Assembly (NCBI RefSeq): GCF_047302405.1
Contig: NZ_CP154853.1
Span: 558,001 to 622,000 of the forward strand
DNA from: Alkalihalobacillus sp047302405
Lineage (GTDB): Bacteria; Bacillota; Bacilli; Bacillales; Bacillaceae_D
Direction of reading: 5' to 3'
DNA length: 64,000 bases
The notes below the pieces were generated by a model that was not told the origin of the DNA, ran no database searches, and saw only the letters and a list, made by a program, of their open reading frames with translations. The first letter of the stretch is position 1. The number at the start of each line of letters is the position of its first letter. The translations under genes and the position numbers were made by a program. Positions 9,515-18,429 of this stretch are shown here, one piece after another.

Positions 9515-9571
9515 GGTCTGTCTATTGATGTCGAACGAAAATTCAGAAAAGTTCATTTAAGTTATTCATTT

Positions 9572-9587
9572 CTGAAAGCGTTTGCAA
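9572..9587 (+). promoter_or_regulatory. Catabolite response element (cre) upstream of lcfA
   Basis: CTGAAAGCGTTTGCAA fits the CcpA consensus WTGNAANCGNWWNCAW except for the first base. It lies 51 bp before the lcfA start. CcpA repression of fatty-acid degradation genes is known in Bacillus; here it is inferred from the motif. Confidence 0.65.
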
Positions 9588-9637
9588 TAAAATAGAAATA
9601 GAACAGACTTTGTTATGATCTTTGAAAGGAGGACGAA

Positions 9638-11347
9638 ATGCTTACGACTGATAAACGTTGGCTTGCTCAATATCCAGAAGAAATACCTAAAACACTAGAG
9701 TATGAAAACATTTCATTACACGAGTGTTTAGAAAGAACGGCAACAAAGTTTCCTAGTGTAGAAGCCATTCATTTTCTTGGTAAAAAATTAACTTTTGAAG
9801 AGCTTTATGTACAAGCAAAAAAGTGTGCCAATCAATTAATCTCATTAGGTGTAAAAAAAGGTGACCGTGTGGCAATCATGCTCGCGAATTGTCCTCAATC
9901 GATGATTAGTTATTATGGGGCGTTAATGACCGGTGCCATTGTCGTCCAGACGAACCCACTGTATGTGGAAAGAGAATTGGAACACCAAATGACCGATTCT
10001 GGTGCAAAGGTAATGATTTGTTTAGATCTCGTGTTTCCAAGGGTTCAAAAAGTTCGATCAAGAACATCTTTGGAACATGTGATTGTAACAGGGATAAAAG
10101 ATTATTTACCGTTCCCCAAAAATTTACTTTACCCATTTGTCCAGAAAAAACAGAACCCTACTTTAACAAGTATTGAGTATGATGAGCAAACGCTGGAATT
10201 TGTCCCGTGGTTAAAAGCTGGAAGTGAGAACAAGGTTGACGTGACGCTTAATCCAGAAGAAGACTTAGCTCTTATTCAGTACACAGGAGGTACAACAGGG
10301 CTAGCGAAAGGGGTAATGTTAACCCATCGTAATTTATACGTAAATACGTTCCAATGTAAGAGCTGGATTTATAATGTGGAGGAAGGCAAAGAAAAAATGC
10401 TTGCGGCCTTACCATTTTTCCATGTTTATGGGATGACCGTTGTTATGAACTTAGCTGTTATGAATGGTTTTACAAGTGTTCTTTTGCCGAGGTTTAATGT
10501 CAAGGACGTGTTAAAAACAATCGATAAACAAAAGGTCACTCTCTTTCCAGGTGCTCCTACCATGTATCGAGCCATCCTGCTTGACTCAACAAAAGATAAT
10601 TATGATTTATCATCGATAAAGGCTTGTATAAGTGGGGCTGCTGCCTTACCACTTGATACACAAGAAAAATTTGAGAAAGTAACGGGTGGAAAATTAGTTG
10701 AAGGTTATGGATTGACTGAAACGGCACCTGTTGCCTTAGCTAATCTTATTTGGGGTAAGAGAAAAAGTGGAAGCATTGGAGTGCCTTGGCCAGATACAGA
10801 AGTGGCGATTATAAAACCTGATGGAGAGCATGCAGATGTGAAGGAAGTCGGGGAAGTAGCTGTACGAGGACCACAAGTGATGAAAGGGTATTGGAATCAT
10901 CCGGTAGAAACCGAAAAGACATTCTTAGGTGATTGGCTTTTAACTGGTGATATGGGTTATATGGATGAAGAAGGGTTCTTTTATATTGTCGATCGGAAAA
11001 AGGATATGATTATCGCTGGTGGTTTTAATATTTATCCGCGTGAAATTGAGGAGGTATTATTTGAACACGAGGCTGTAGGAGATGTGGCGATTATCGGTGT
11101 GGCAGATGAGTACCGTGGCGAAACGGTGAAGGCTTTTGTTGTTAAAAAAGACGGATGTAATCCAACCGAAAAAGAATTAGATGAACATTGCCGAAAACAT
11201 CTTGCCGCTTACAAAGTTCCTCGTATTTATGAGTTTAGAGAAGAGTTACCAAAGACTTTGATCGGTAAAGTTCTTCGTCGTGTACTAATTGAGGAAGAAC
11301 AGAACAAAATGGAAAAAGAGAAAGTGGAGGCAAACAGGGAGGCATAA
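9638..11347 (+). CDS. lcfA: Long-chain fatty acid-CoA ligase LcfA
   Basis: AMP-forming acyl-CoA synthetase that activates fatty acids with ATP and CoA for beta-oxidation; cytosolic or membrane-associated. The P-loop-like motif YTGGTTGLAKGVMLTH lies near residues 216-231, the adenylate-binding GYGLTE motif near 357, the TGD motif near 435 and the C-terminal catalytic lysine region (PKTLIGKVLRR) near 540. The length of 569 is normal. ATG has AAAGGAGG five bases upstream. In B. subtilis the gene is followed by fadR and fadB; here it is followed directly by etfB after a 213-base gap. Confidence 0.93.
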   Translation: MLTTDKRWLAQYPEEIPKTLEYENISLHECLERTATKFPSVEAIHFLGKKLTFEELYVQAKKCANQLISLGVKKGDRVAIMLANCPQSMISYYGALMTGAIVVQTNPLYVERELEHQMTDSGAKVMICLDLVFPRVQKVRSRTSLEHVIVTGIKDYLPFPKNLLYPFVQKKQNPTLTSIEYDEQTLEFVPWLKAGSENKVDVTLNPEEDLALIQYTGGTTGLAKGVMLTHRNLYVNTFQCKSWIYNVEEGKEKMLAALPFFHVYGMTVVMNLAVMNGFTSVLLPRFNVKDVLKTIDKQKVTLFPGAPTMYRAILLDSTKDNYDLSSIKACISGAAALPLDTQEKFEKVTGGKLVEGYGLTETAPVALANLIWGKRKSGSIGVPWPDTEVAIIKPDGEHADVKEVGEVAVRGPQVMKGYWNHPVETEKTFLGDWLLTGDMGYMDEEGFFYIVDRKKDMIIAGGFNIYPREIEEVLFEHEAVGDVAIIGVADEYRGETVKAFVVKKDGCNPTEKELDEHCRKHLAAYKVPRIYEFREELPKTLIGKVLRRVLIEEEQNKMEKEKVEANREA

Positions 11348-11366
11348 ATCTTCCTGTTTCTTTTTA
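11332..11366 (+). terminator. Terminator overlapping the end of lcfA
   Basis: AAACAGGGAGG (11332-11342), overlapping the last codons, pairs with CTTCCTGTTT (11350-11359), followed by CTTTTT. It suggests lcfA is not obligatorily co-transcribed with etfB. Confidence 0.55.
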
Positions 11367-11560
11367 TGAGAACCGAATTATTGGCCCTATGAGAAACTGG
11401 GCAGTGAAGGAGAAATAGATACTAGCATAAGAGAAATAAAAATAAACGCATCGTCTTTGGCTTCTCAATCGCCGAGTTTTCTTAACTTGTAAAGCTAAAT
11501 TCATAAATGACGAATAATTGAATAGTCATAAGTAAGACGATATGTCAATAGGGGGGAACC

Positions 11561-12331
11561 ATGAGAATTTTCGTTTTATTAAAATCAACTCTTGATACAG
11601 AAGAAAGGGTTCAAGTTGTAGATGGAAAGGTTGTATATGATGAAGGGAAAATGATCATGAACCCATATGATGAATATGCGATTGAGGAAGCTTTAATACA
11701 AAAAAGTAAACACGGTGGCGAGGTTACTGTTGTCACTGTTGGTCATGAAGGTGCTAAAACACAACTAAGAACGGCTTTAGCGATGGGAGCCGATCATGCT
11801 GTTCTCATAGAAGCAAAAGAAGTCGAAGAAGTGGATGCTCATTCCACAGCGACCTTACTAGCTGCTTATTTAGCTGATAAAAAAGCAGATTTAATTATAG
11901 GTGGCAATATGACAGTTGACGGAGGGACAGGGCAGGTCGGACCAAGGTTAGCGGAACAATTAGGTCTCCAACAAGCTACAGCTATAATAGCACTTACGAT
12001 AGATAAAGGTATGGTAACAGTCGTTCGAGATGTAGAAGGGGATGAAGTTACGTTGGTGAGCGAATTACCGATTTTAGTCACGGCTCAACAAGGGTTGAAT
12101 GAACCAAGATACCCTACCTTACCGGGCATTATGAAAGCAAAAAAGAAAATGATTGAGGAAATTACACTCGATGATTTGTTATTAGATATAGAAGTGGTGG
12201 AAGCAAGAACGAAAACACATCTCCAATATACACCAACACCAAAGGAAAAAGGAAAGGTATTGAAAGGGGAAACGAAAGACCAGGTTAGCCAGTTAGTGAA
12301 ACTGTTAGGTAATTTGGTGAAGCAGGTTTAG
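11561..12331 (+). CDS. etfB: Electron transfer flavoprotein beta subunit
   Basis: Beta subunit of the ETF heterodimer, which takes electrons from acyl-CoA dehydrogenases and passes them to the quinone pool. The ETF-domain features are visible: an N-terminal strand, NPYDEYAIEEAL near residue 31, GADHAV, and the ETF-beta signature region (VVRDVEGDEVTLVSELPILVT split by loops). The length of 256 is typical. The RBS is GGGGGG before ATG. It is 11 bases before etfA, as in B. subtilis. Confidence 0.94.
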   Translation: MRIFVLLKSTLDTEERVQVVDGKVVYDEGKMIMNPYDEYAIEEALIQKSKHGGEVTVVTVGHEGAKTQLRTALAMGADHAVLIEAKEVEEVDAHSTATLLAAYLADKKADLIIGGNMTVDGGTGQVGPRLAEQLGLQQATAIIALTIDKGMVTVVRDVEGDEVTLVSELPILVTAQQGLNEPRYPTLPGIMKAKKKMIEEITLDDLLLDIEVVEARTKTHLQYTPTPKEKGKVLKGETKDQVSQLVKLLGNLVKQV

Positions 12332-12342
12332 GGGGGCTTTGT

Positions 12343-13326
12343 ATGGTCAATAAGCCATTAGTTCTTGTAGAGGTAAGAAATGGGGCGATACGTGAAGTGA
12401 GTTTTGAGGCTTTAGCGGTTGCTAATCAATTAATGAAGGAAGGTGGAGAAGTCATTGCTGCCCTTTTAGGTTCTAATGTAAGCGATTTATCAAAAGAGCT
12501 ATTTGCATATGGTGCCACGAAGGTTGTCCATGTTTCTCATCCTCATTTGAAGGAATATACGACTGATGCGTATCGCCAAGCCTTGTTACAAATTATTGCC
12601 GAAGAAAAACCATGTACGGTCATTATGGGGCATACTGCACTTGGAAAGGATTTGTCACCGCGCGTTGCGATGAAACTCGGTGCTGGACTTATATCTGATA
12701 TTACCTCGTTTGAACAGCACGAACAAGAAACCTTATTTATACGACCGATTTATTCTGGAAAAGCGTTTGAAAAAAAGAGTGTCTCCACGATGCCTTCCTT
12801 TTTAACTATTCGACCAAATAATTTTAAAAAACGACATCAACCATTGAAGAAAAATAGGTGTACGAACATTGTTGATTTAAAAGTGGATATAAAAGAACTC
12901 CGAACCGTTGTGAAAGAGGCGGCACAAAAGATGAGCGGACAAGTAGATTTAAGTGCAGCGAAAATTGTCGTTGCGGGCGGAAGAGGGGTAAAAAGTGCAG
13001 AAGGCTTTGCCCCTTTAAAAGAACTCGCTACCCTTTTAGGAGGGGCAGTCGGAGCTTCTCGTGCCGCTTGTGATGCTGGTTATTGCGATTATGGGTTACA
13101 AATTGGTCAAACAGGAAAGGTCGTGACACCAACGATATATTTTGCCGTTGGAATTTCTGGAGCGATTCAACATTTAGCTGGCATGTCACAGTCTAAAACA
13201 ATCGTTGCCATCAATAAAGACCCTGATGCCCCCATTTTTGAAATAGCTGATTATGGAATCGTTGGAGATTTGTTTGAAGTCGTGCCTTTATTAACAAAAG
13301 CATTTAAAGAGATATTAACCCGGTAG
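12343..13326 (+). CDS. etfA: Electron transfer flavoprotein alpha subunit
   Basis: FAD-binding alpha subunit of ETF. The C-terminal FAD domain carries the signature GGRGVKSAEGF (about residue 212), GASRAACDAGY, QIGQTGKVVTP and a final INKDPDAPIFEIADYGIVGD stretch, all standard for EtfA. The length of 327 is normal. It is translated from ATG with AGGGGGGC upstream and is tightly coupled to etfB. Confidence 0.95.
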   Translation: MVNKPLVLVEVRNGAIREVSFEALAVANQLMKEGGEVIAALLGSNVSDLSKELFAYGATKVVHVSHPHLKEYTTDAYRQALLQIIAEEKPCTVIMGHTALGKDLSPRVAMKLGAGLISDITSFEQHEQETLFIRPIYSGKAFEKKSVSTMPSFLTIRPNNFKKRHQPLKKNRCTNIVDLKVDIKELRTVVKEAAQKMSGQVDLSAAKIVVAGGRGVKSAEGFAPLKELATLLGGAVGASRAACDAGYCDYGLQIGQTGKVVTPTIYFAVGISGAIQHLAGMSQSKTIVAINKDPDAPIFEIADYGIVGDLFEVVPLLTKAFKEILTR

Positions 13327-13410
13327 CTTACGTAAAAGGTAACATGATTTGTGGATAGAAAGGTTAAAATAAAAAAGTAAGCATCTCATTCGCCACACGC
13401 TAATTGTTAG

Positions 13411-13419
13411 TGTTATAAT
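13411..13419 (+). promoter_or_regulatory. Extended -10 promoter for trxA
   Basis: TGTTATAAT is an extended -10 with a perfect TATAAT, 46 bp before the trxA start; no good -35 is seen at 17 bp. Confidence 0.5.
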
Positions 13420-13464
13420 CATCATGTAAAAAGAATTTGTTTTGAATGAAGGAGGCTATATAAA

Positions 13465-13779
13465 ATGGCTATTGTTAATGTAACGGATCAAACGTTTGCA
13501 AATGAAACGAGTGATGGTGTCGTTTTAGTGGATTTCTGGGCACCTTGGTGTGGACCTTGTAAAATGATTGCACCAGTACTTGAAGAATTAGATGCTGAAA
13601 TTGGCGATACAGCAAAAATTGTGAAATTAGATGTAGATGAAAACCAACAAACAGCTGGTAAATACAGCGTCATGAGCATCCCAACTTTACTTGTATTTAA
13701 AAACGGTGAAGTGGTTGACCAAACAGTTGGTTTCCAACCTAAAGAAGCTCTAGCAGAATTAATCAACAAGCACCTATAA
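13465..13779 (+). CDS. trxA: Thioredoxin
   Basis: General cytoplasmic thiol-disulfide reductase, kept reduced by thioredoxin reductase. The active site FWAPWCGPCK lies at about residues 25-34, with the cis-proline in SIPTLLVF near 72. The length of 104 is standard. AAGGAGGCT lies upstream. It has its own promoter and terminator, and uvrC follows as in B. subtilis. Confidence 0.97.
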   Translation: MAIVNVTDQTFANETSDGVVLVDFWAPWCGPCKMIAPVLEELDAEIGDTAKIVKLDVDENQQTAGKYSVMSIPTLLVFKNGEVVDQTVGFQPKEALAELINKHL

Positions 13780-13794
13780 TTAAAAGGTGTTGTT

Positions 13795-13825
13795 AGCCCC
13801 GCATTTTTTGATGTGGGGCTTTTTG
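13795..13825 (+). terminator. Terminator of trxA
   Basis: AGCCCCGCAT (13795-13804) pairs with ATGTGGGGCT (13811-13820) with one G-T pair, followed by TTTT. Confidence 0.85.
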
Positions 13826-13923
13826 CTATTTTTAAGTTCAATTGCCCCTTTCTCAAATCAAAGCAAATCCTTGAAATACATGGTAAACTTAAAGGAATAG
13901 TCATTAGAAAGTGGGAGAAGGAT

Positions 13924-15714
13924 ATGAGCCAATTAAAAGAGAAGCTAGCAATTTTACCTGATCAGCCTGGCTGTTATCTGATGAAAGACGAGCAAGGCAC
14001 GATCATTTATGTTGGTAAAGCAAAAGTGCTCAAAAATCGAGTTCGATCTTATTTTACTGGTTCGCATGATGGGAAAACACAGCGGCTTGTTAGTGAGATT
14101 ACTGATTTTGAATATATCGTGACCTCATCAAATATTGAGGCCCTGATTTTAGAATTAAACTTAATTAAAAAGCATGATCCTAAATACAACGTTATGCTAA
14201 AGGATGATAAATCTTATCCCTATTTAAAAATTACAAATGAGGAGCATCCCCGTCTTATTACGACGAGGCAGGTCAAAAAGGATGGGGGGAAATATTTTGG
14301 TCCTTATCCTAATGCAGGAGCTGCTAATGAAACAAAAAAAATGCTTGATCGTTTGTACCCGTTGAGAAAATGTCGGACGCTACCTGATAAAGTCTGCCTT
14401 TATTTTCATATTGGTCAGTGTTTGGCACCTTGTGTATACGATGTACCAAAAGAAACAAACCAAGAGCTCGTCCAAAATATTACAAAATTTCTTCGCTCTG
14501 GTCATGATGAAGTGAAACAACAAATTACTGAAAAAATGATGCAGGCTTCAGAGGAATTAAATTTTGAACGGGCGAAGGAGTTACGGGATACGCTTGCTTA
14601 TATGGAAACCGTAATGGAGAAACAAAAAATGACGATCAATGACCGCGTTGATCGCGATGTGTTTGGCTTTTCCTATGATAAAGGTTGGATGTGTGTTCAA
14701 GTTTTCTTCGTACGTCAAGGGAAGTTGATTGAGCGAGATGTCTCGATTTTTCCATTTTATAAAGACGCACAAGAGGATATTCTGACATTCATTGCTCAGT
14801 TTTATAGCAAAAAAGAGCATATTAAACCAAAGGAAATTCTTGTCCCCGATATTATTGATGCAGAGCTTTTAGAGACTTTTTTAGAAGTGAGAGTGAGTGT
14901 ACCGAAAAAAGGAAAAAAGAAAGACTTGCTTGAATTAGCGAGTGAAAATGCAAGAGTTTCTTTAAAAGACAAGTTTGCTTTAATTGAGCGTGATGAGGAA
15001 CGTACAGTCAAAGCGGTGGAGCGTTTAGGACAAGCGTTACAAATTAAACCGCCCTATCGAATTGAAGCCTTTGATAACTCAAATATTCAAGGAACCGATC
15101 CTGTTTCAGCTATGATCTCATTTATTGATGGGAAACCGAGTCGGAAAGATTATCGTAAATATAAAATTAAGACCGTTGTTGGGCCAGATGATTATGCCTC
15201 CATGCGTGAAGTGGTGAGGAGAAGGTATTTACGCTTGCTACGTGAAAAGCTTCCGTTTCCGGATTTGATTGTTATTGATGGAGGGCGAGGTCATATTGCA
15301 GCCGCTCAAGATGTATTGGAAAATGAACTTAATTTGAATATTCCTGTATGTGGGCTTGCGAAGGATGAAAAGCATCGTACGTCCCAATTGTTAATCGGCG
15401 ATCCTCCGACAATTGTGCCATTAAAAAGAGACAGTCATGAATTTTACCTTTTACAACGTATTCAAGATGAGGTTCACCGTTTTGCTTTAAGTTTTCATCG
15501 GCAAACGCGTTCAAAATCATTTTTCCAATCAGTGCTAGATGATATTCCTGGGGTTGGTGAGAAACGAAAAAATAAACTTTTAAAACATTTTGGGTCCCTA
15601 AAGAAAATGAAAGAAGCAACAGTGGAGGAGTTAGCGTTAGGTGGAATTCCACAAGTTGTCGCAGAAAGTATTTATCAAGCTTTACATGAAAAAGAAGATT
15701 CAAAAGAAAGCTAA
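13924..15714 (+). CDS. uvrC: Excinuclease ABC subunit C
   Basis: UvrC makes the dual incisions in nucleotide excision repair after loading by UvrB. The N-terminal GIY-YIG nuclease domain has GCYLMKDEQGTIIYVGKAK at about residues 17-35, a UvrBC (UVR) motif lies near 200-235, the RNase H-like 3' domain includes IEAFDNSNIQGTD near 380 and VIDGGRGH near 455, and a C-terminal HhH pair (DIPGVGEKRKNKLLKHFGS) ends the protein. The ATG at 13924 has GGGAGAAGG nearby and gives 596 residues, the normal size; the open frame 37 codons upstream overlaps the trxA terminator and is not used. Confidence 0.96.
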   Translation: MSQLKEKLAILPDQPGCYLMKDEQGTIIYVGKAKVLKNRVRSYFTGSHDGKTQRLVSEITDFEYIVTSSNIEALILELNLIKKHDPKYNVMLKDDKSYPYLKITNEEHPRLITTRQVKKDGGKYFGPYPNAGAANETKKMLDRLYPLRKCRTLPDKVCLYFHIGQCLAPCVYDVPKETNQELVQNITKFLRSGHDEVKQQITEKMMQASEELNFERAKELRDTLAYMETVMEKQKMTINDRVDRDVFGFSYDKGWMCVQVFFVRQGKLIERDVSIFPFYKDAQEDILTFIAQFYSKKEHIKPKEILVPDIIDAELLETFLEVRVSVPKKGKKKDLLELASENARVSLKDKFALIERDEERTVKAVERLGQALQIKPPYRIEAFDNSNIQGTDPVSAMISFIDGKPSRKDYRKYKIKTVVGPDDYASMREVVRRRYLRLLREKLPFPDLIVIDGGRGHIAAAQDVLENELNLNIPVCGLAKDEKHRTSQLLIGDPPTIVPLKRDSHEFYLLQRIQDEVHRFALSFHRQTRSKSFFQSVLDDIPGVGEKRKNKLLKHFGSLKKMKEATVEELALGGIPQVVAESIYQALHEKEDSKES

Positions 15715-15789
15715 ATTTTTACCTTGCTAAAGCAATAGAAATTTGCTAAAATTTTAACTAATTAAATAAGCCATACTTCTTTATTAAGG

Positions 15790-16056
15790 AGTGATGGTAG
15801 AGGCGCGAAAACCAATAGTAGAGTTTCAGAGGATAATGAGGTCTGAGGAAGGAACTTAAAAGGGGAATTCGCCGAAGTGTAAAAGGAACTCATTTTCTTT
15901 TATGCTGGACTTATGCTTAAGAGACATAAGGCTGTCACATAACTACACCCAAGGTTATGTGGAGAACTATCTCACGTGGATAAAGGGAGCAGTGTGGTAC
16001 GGCTATGTATGACAAGCAACGTGAAGGTATTTTCCTTTAGGTTGCTTTTTTTATTG
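15790..16056 (+). ncRNA. Lysine riboswitch (L box) upstream of lysC
   Basis: The leader contains conserved L-box segments: GATGGTAGAGGCGCG (15793-15807), TAGTAGAGTTTCAGAGG, a GAGGTCTGAGGAAGG arm, AAAGGGGAA and GCCGAAG (about 15855-15876). It ends with an intrinsic terminator in which AGCAAC (16015-16020) pairs with GTTGCT, followed by seven T residues. Lysine binding is expected to favour termination before lysC. Confidence 0.92.
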
Positions 16057-16099
16057 TCCGTCCAACAAAGCCTTTTTCGTGTGAAAAGAGAGAGGATGA

Positions 16100-17341
16100 A
16101 TGAATTTGGCAAGAATCGTACAAAAATATGGAGGCACATCCGTTGGAACCGTAGAGAGAATTCAACATGTTGCCAAAAGAATTGAGCAAGTCCAAAGAAA
16201 AGGGGAAGAACTTGTTGTCGTTGTATCGGCAATGGGAAAATCAACCGATCAACTTTTACAATTAGCAAATGAGTTAACAGATAATCCAAGCAAACGAGAA
16301 ATGGATATGTTGTTATCGACAGGGGAGCAAGTAACGATCTCCTTGTTGACGATGGCGTTACAGCAAAGAGGGATAGAGGCAACATCGTTTACTGGATGGC
16401 AAGCTGGAATTCAAACAGATAGCCATCATGGAAATGCTCAAATTGCTCATATTGACACAGCGAGAATGGAAACCGAATTAAGGCTAGGGAAAGTGGTCAT
16501 TGTGGCTGGCTTCCAAGGCTTCACCCAAGATGCTCAGATTACAACCCTTGGGAGAGGTGGCTCGGATACGACCGCTGTGGCCCTAGCTGCTGCATTAGAG
16601 GCTGAACGATGTGAAATTTATACGGATGTAACAGGGGTTTATACAACGGATCCACGTTATGTGAAGACGGCTCGGAAGCTTCATTCGATTTCTTATGATG
16701 AAATGTTGGAAATGGCTCAACTTGGGGCGGGAGTTTTACATCCAAGAGCGGTTGAATTTGCAAAAAATTATGATGTTCCTTTAATGGTAGCTTCAAGTAT
16801 GGTGGAAGAAGAAGGAACTTTGATTGAGGAGGAAGTATCGGTGGAAAAAGGATTGATTGTTAGAGGGATTGCGTTTGAAAATGATGTAACCAAAGTAACG
16901 GTAGCGGGGTTACCGAATGAAATGAATACATTAGCTAAGCTATTTAGCACGTTATCAAAACATTTTATTAATGTTGATATTATTGTTCAAAATGAAACGG
17001 ATGCCGAGCATGTGACGATTTCCTTTACGGTCACTCAATCCACATTAAAAGATACTTTAGTCGCGTTAGAAAAGGCTCAAAATGAATTAAAGTATGAGAA
17101 TGTTCAGTATGAAACAGGATTGGCGAAAGTTTCGATTGTCGGCTCAGGTATGGTATCTAATCCTGGAGTAGCCGCTCAAATGTTTGATGTGTTAGCAGAA
17201 GAAGGAATTGCTATAAAAATGGTAAGTACGTCAGAAATCAAAGTATCAACCGTTGTTTCAGAAGATGATATGGTTCTAGCTGTTGAAGTATTACATGAAG
17301 CATTTAAATTAGCAGAAGAATTAGTTGAGCCGGCTATATAA
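16100..17341 (+). CDS. lysC: Aspartokinase II, alpha subunit (lysine-sensitive)
   Basis: Phosphorylates aspartate, the first step toward lysine, threonine, methionine and cell-wall diaminopimelate. The N-terminal kinase domain starts with VQKYGGTSVG (residue 7 onward), with VVSAMGKSTDQLL and LGRGGSDTTAVALAAAL further on; two ACT domains occupy the last 160 residues. ATG at 16100 is only four bases from GAGAGAGG; the in-frame TTG at 16106 has better spacing (ten bases) and may be the true start, removing two residues. A lysine riboswitch precedes it, matching B. subtilis lysC. Confidence 0.93.
   Translation: MNLARIVQKYGGTSVGTVERIQHVAKRIEQVQRKGEELVVVVSAMGKSTDQLLQLANELTDNPSKREMDMLLSTGEQVTISLLTMALQQRGIEATSFTGWQAGIQTDSHHGNAQIAHIDTARMETELRLGKVVIVAGFQGFTQDAQITTLGRGGSDTTAVALAAALEAERCEIYTDVTGVYTTDPRYVKTARKLHSISYDEMLEMAQLGAGVLHPRAVEFAKNYDVPLMVASSMVEEEGTLIEEEVSVEKGLIVRGIAFENDVTKVTVAGLPNEMNTLAKLFSTLSKHFINVDIIVQNETDAEHVTISFTVTQSTLKDTLVALEKAQNELKYENVQYETGLAKVSIVGSGMVSNPGVAAQMFDVLAEEGIAIKMVSTSEIKVSTVVSEDDMVLAVEVLHEAFKLAEELVEPAI
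16841..17341 (+). CDS. lysC: Aspartokinase II beta subunit from an internal in-frame start
   Basis: In B. subtilis the beta subunit of aspartokinase II is made from a second start inside lysC. Here GAGGAGGA (16826-16833) stands seven bases before an in-frame GTG at 16841, at the junction between the kinase domain and the ACT domains (MEKGLIVRGIAFEN if initiated). The product would be 166 residues, close to the known beta subunit, and would contain only the regulatory ACT domains. The site is seen in sequence; its use is inferred from the family. Confidence 0.7.
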   Translation: MEKGLIVRGIAFENDVTKVTVAGLPNEMNTLAKLFSTLSKHFINVDIIVQNETDAEHVTISFTVTQSTLKDTLVALEKAQNELKYENVQYETGLAKVSIVGSGMVSNPGVAAQMFDVLAEEGIAIKMVSTSEIKVSTVVSEDDMVLAVEVLHEAFKLAEELVEPAI

Positions 17342-17349
17342 AAAAGAAT

Positions 17350-17392
17350 GACCACTGAATGAGAACGTTCGTCCTCACAGTGGTCTGTTTTG
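17350..17392 (+). terminator. Terminator between lysC and yslB
   Basis: GACCACTG (17350-17357) pairs with CAGTGGTC (17378-17385), followed by TGTTTT. It lies between convergent genes and may serve both. Confidence 0.75.
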
Positions 17393-17400
17393 TAATAACA

Positions 17401-17814
17401 TTAATCGAGCTCGCTGCGATCGTATTTATCAGAATGGATTTGGAAGGTCACTTGTTTTCGTTTCTTTTCATATGTGGCTTCCGTTATTTGTTGTTGCATT
17501 TGTTCAATTTGTTGGGCTAAAAAGCCTGCTTCAAGCTGATAGCAACGAGCATCTTTTTTACCCATCCAATGACCGTGTAATTCCAATGTTTTCGCTTGGG
17601 CCTTATTTTTTTGAATTTCCAATGTGCCCCAACCTGCGTTTTCAAAAAAATGAATGATTTCATCTATAGTATGTAAGACATGTTTTCGTGCTAATGACTT
17701 TCCGCCCCAATAGAGAATTTGATCATGCTCCGTCCCTAAGAGTTCGTGCAGCAAGTCATTTCTGATTAAATCGTAATCAAATAAAGTTGATTCATTTGTT
17801 GATTCTTGTTCCAT
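17401..17814 (-). CDS. yslB: DUF2507 protein YslB
   Basis: Conserved Bacillaceae protein of unknown function. It has the YWGGKSLARKH motif near residue 32 that gives this family its name-like GxxLA/GR signature, followed by an alpha/beta region. The ATG at 17814 has GGAGAGGGTGG upstream and gives 137 residues, near the size of B. subtilis YslB. The frame extends 29 codons further upstream without an RBS. It is the only gene on the minus strand between lysC and sdhC, converging on lysC. Confidence 0.8.
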   Translation of the reverse strand: MEQESTNESTLFDYDLIRNDLLHELLGTEHDQILYWGGKSLARKHVLHTIDEIIHFFENAGWGTLEIQKNKAQAKTLELHGHWMGKKDARCYQLEAGFLAQQIEQMQQQITEATYEKKRKQVTFQIHSDKYDRSELD

Positions 17815-18429
17815 CAAACCACCCTCTCCGTTTCTTATTATACATAGAATCAGGAGAATTATCTCTAGATTGGATGACGTCAAATTATGTAAAATCTTCA
17901 ATCAACGTGAAGGACGTAAATTAACTTTCAGCTAAGCGTTTTTGGACTAATAAAATTAGGTATTTCCTAACTTATTTAAGTAAGGTTTTAATATTGAAAT
18001 AAAATTAAGAAAAGTATGATAATATACCGCGAAAATAATTACGGGTTAGGAGAAGTAAGGGGAGGATTAAATTCAAAGAAATGAGATAAATTCCATTGTT
18101 AAAATAAATCCAGTAAAAAGCGGAAATTATTTATAAAAATGCTATTTAACGCTTTCAAACTGCCGAATTATCTGATAAATTAGGTATGGAGATTTCCTAT
18201 AAATATTACAAAAAGTATGTATACGTTTTCTTGACGACATGATCTGATGGGAGTACAATTAATTTGTCGGATTTTATTCACAGAATCTTACTAAAAGATT
18301 CATGAAAGCAAAAAACGTGATGGCATGCTGTATGTTTTAGGGAGGTACATATTTATACGAGAGAAAAGTGTAGATGGAACCAAAAGACAAGCAGGATAGG
18401 AAACATTAATTTATGTGGGGGGAAAAGGT
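17815..18429. other. Regulatory region between yslB and sdhC
   Basis: No gene is seen. It carries a short inverted repeat TTAGG-tattt-CCTAA (about 17955-17970), the divergent start of yslB, and the sdh promoter, giving an sdhC leader of about 165 nt. I recognise no riboswitch in that leader. Confidence 0.5.
18231..18259 (+). promoter_or_regulatory. Sigma-A promoter of sdhCAB
   Basis: TTGACG (18231-18236), 17-bp spacer, TACAAT (18254-18259). Confidence 0.8.
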
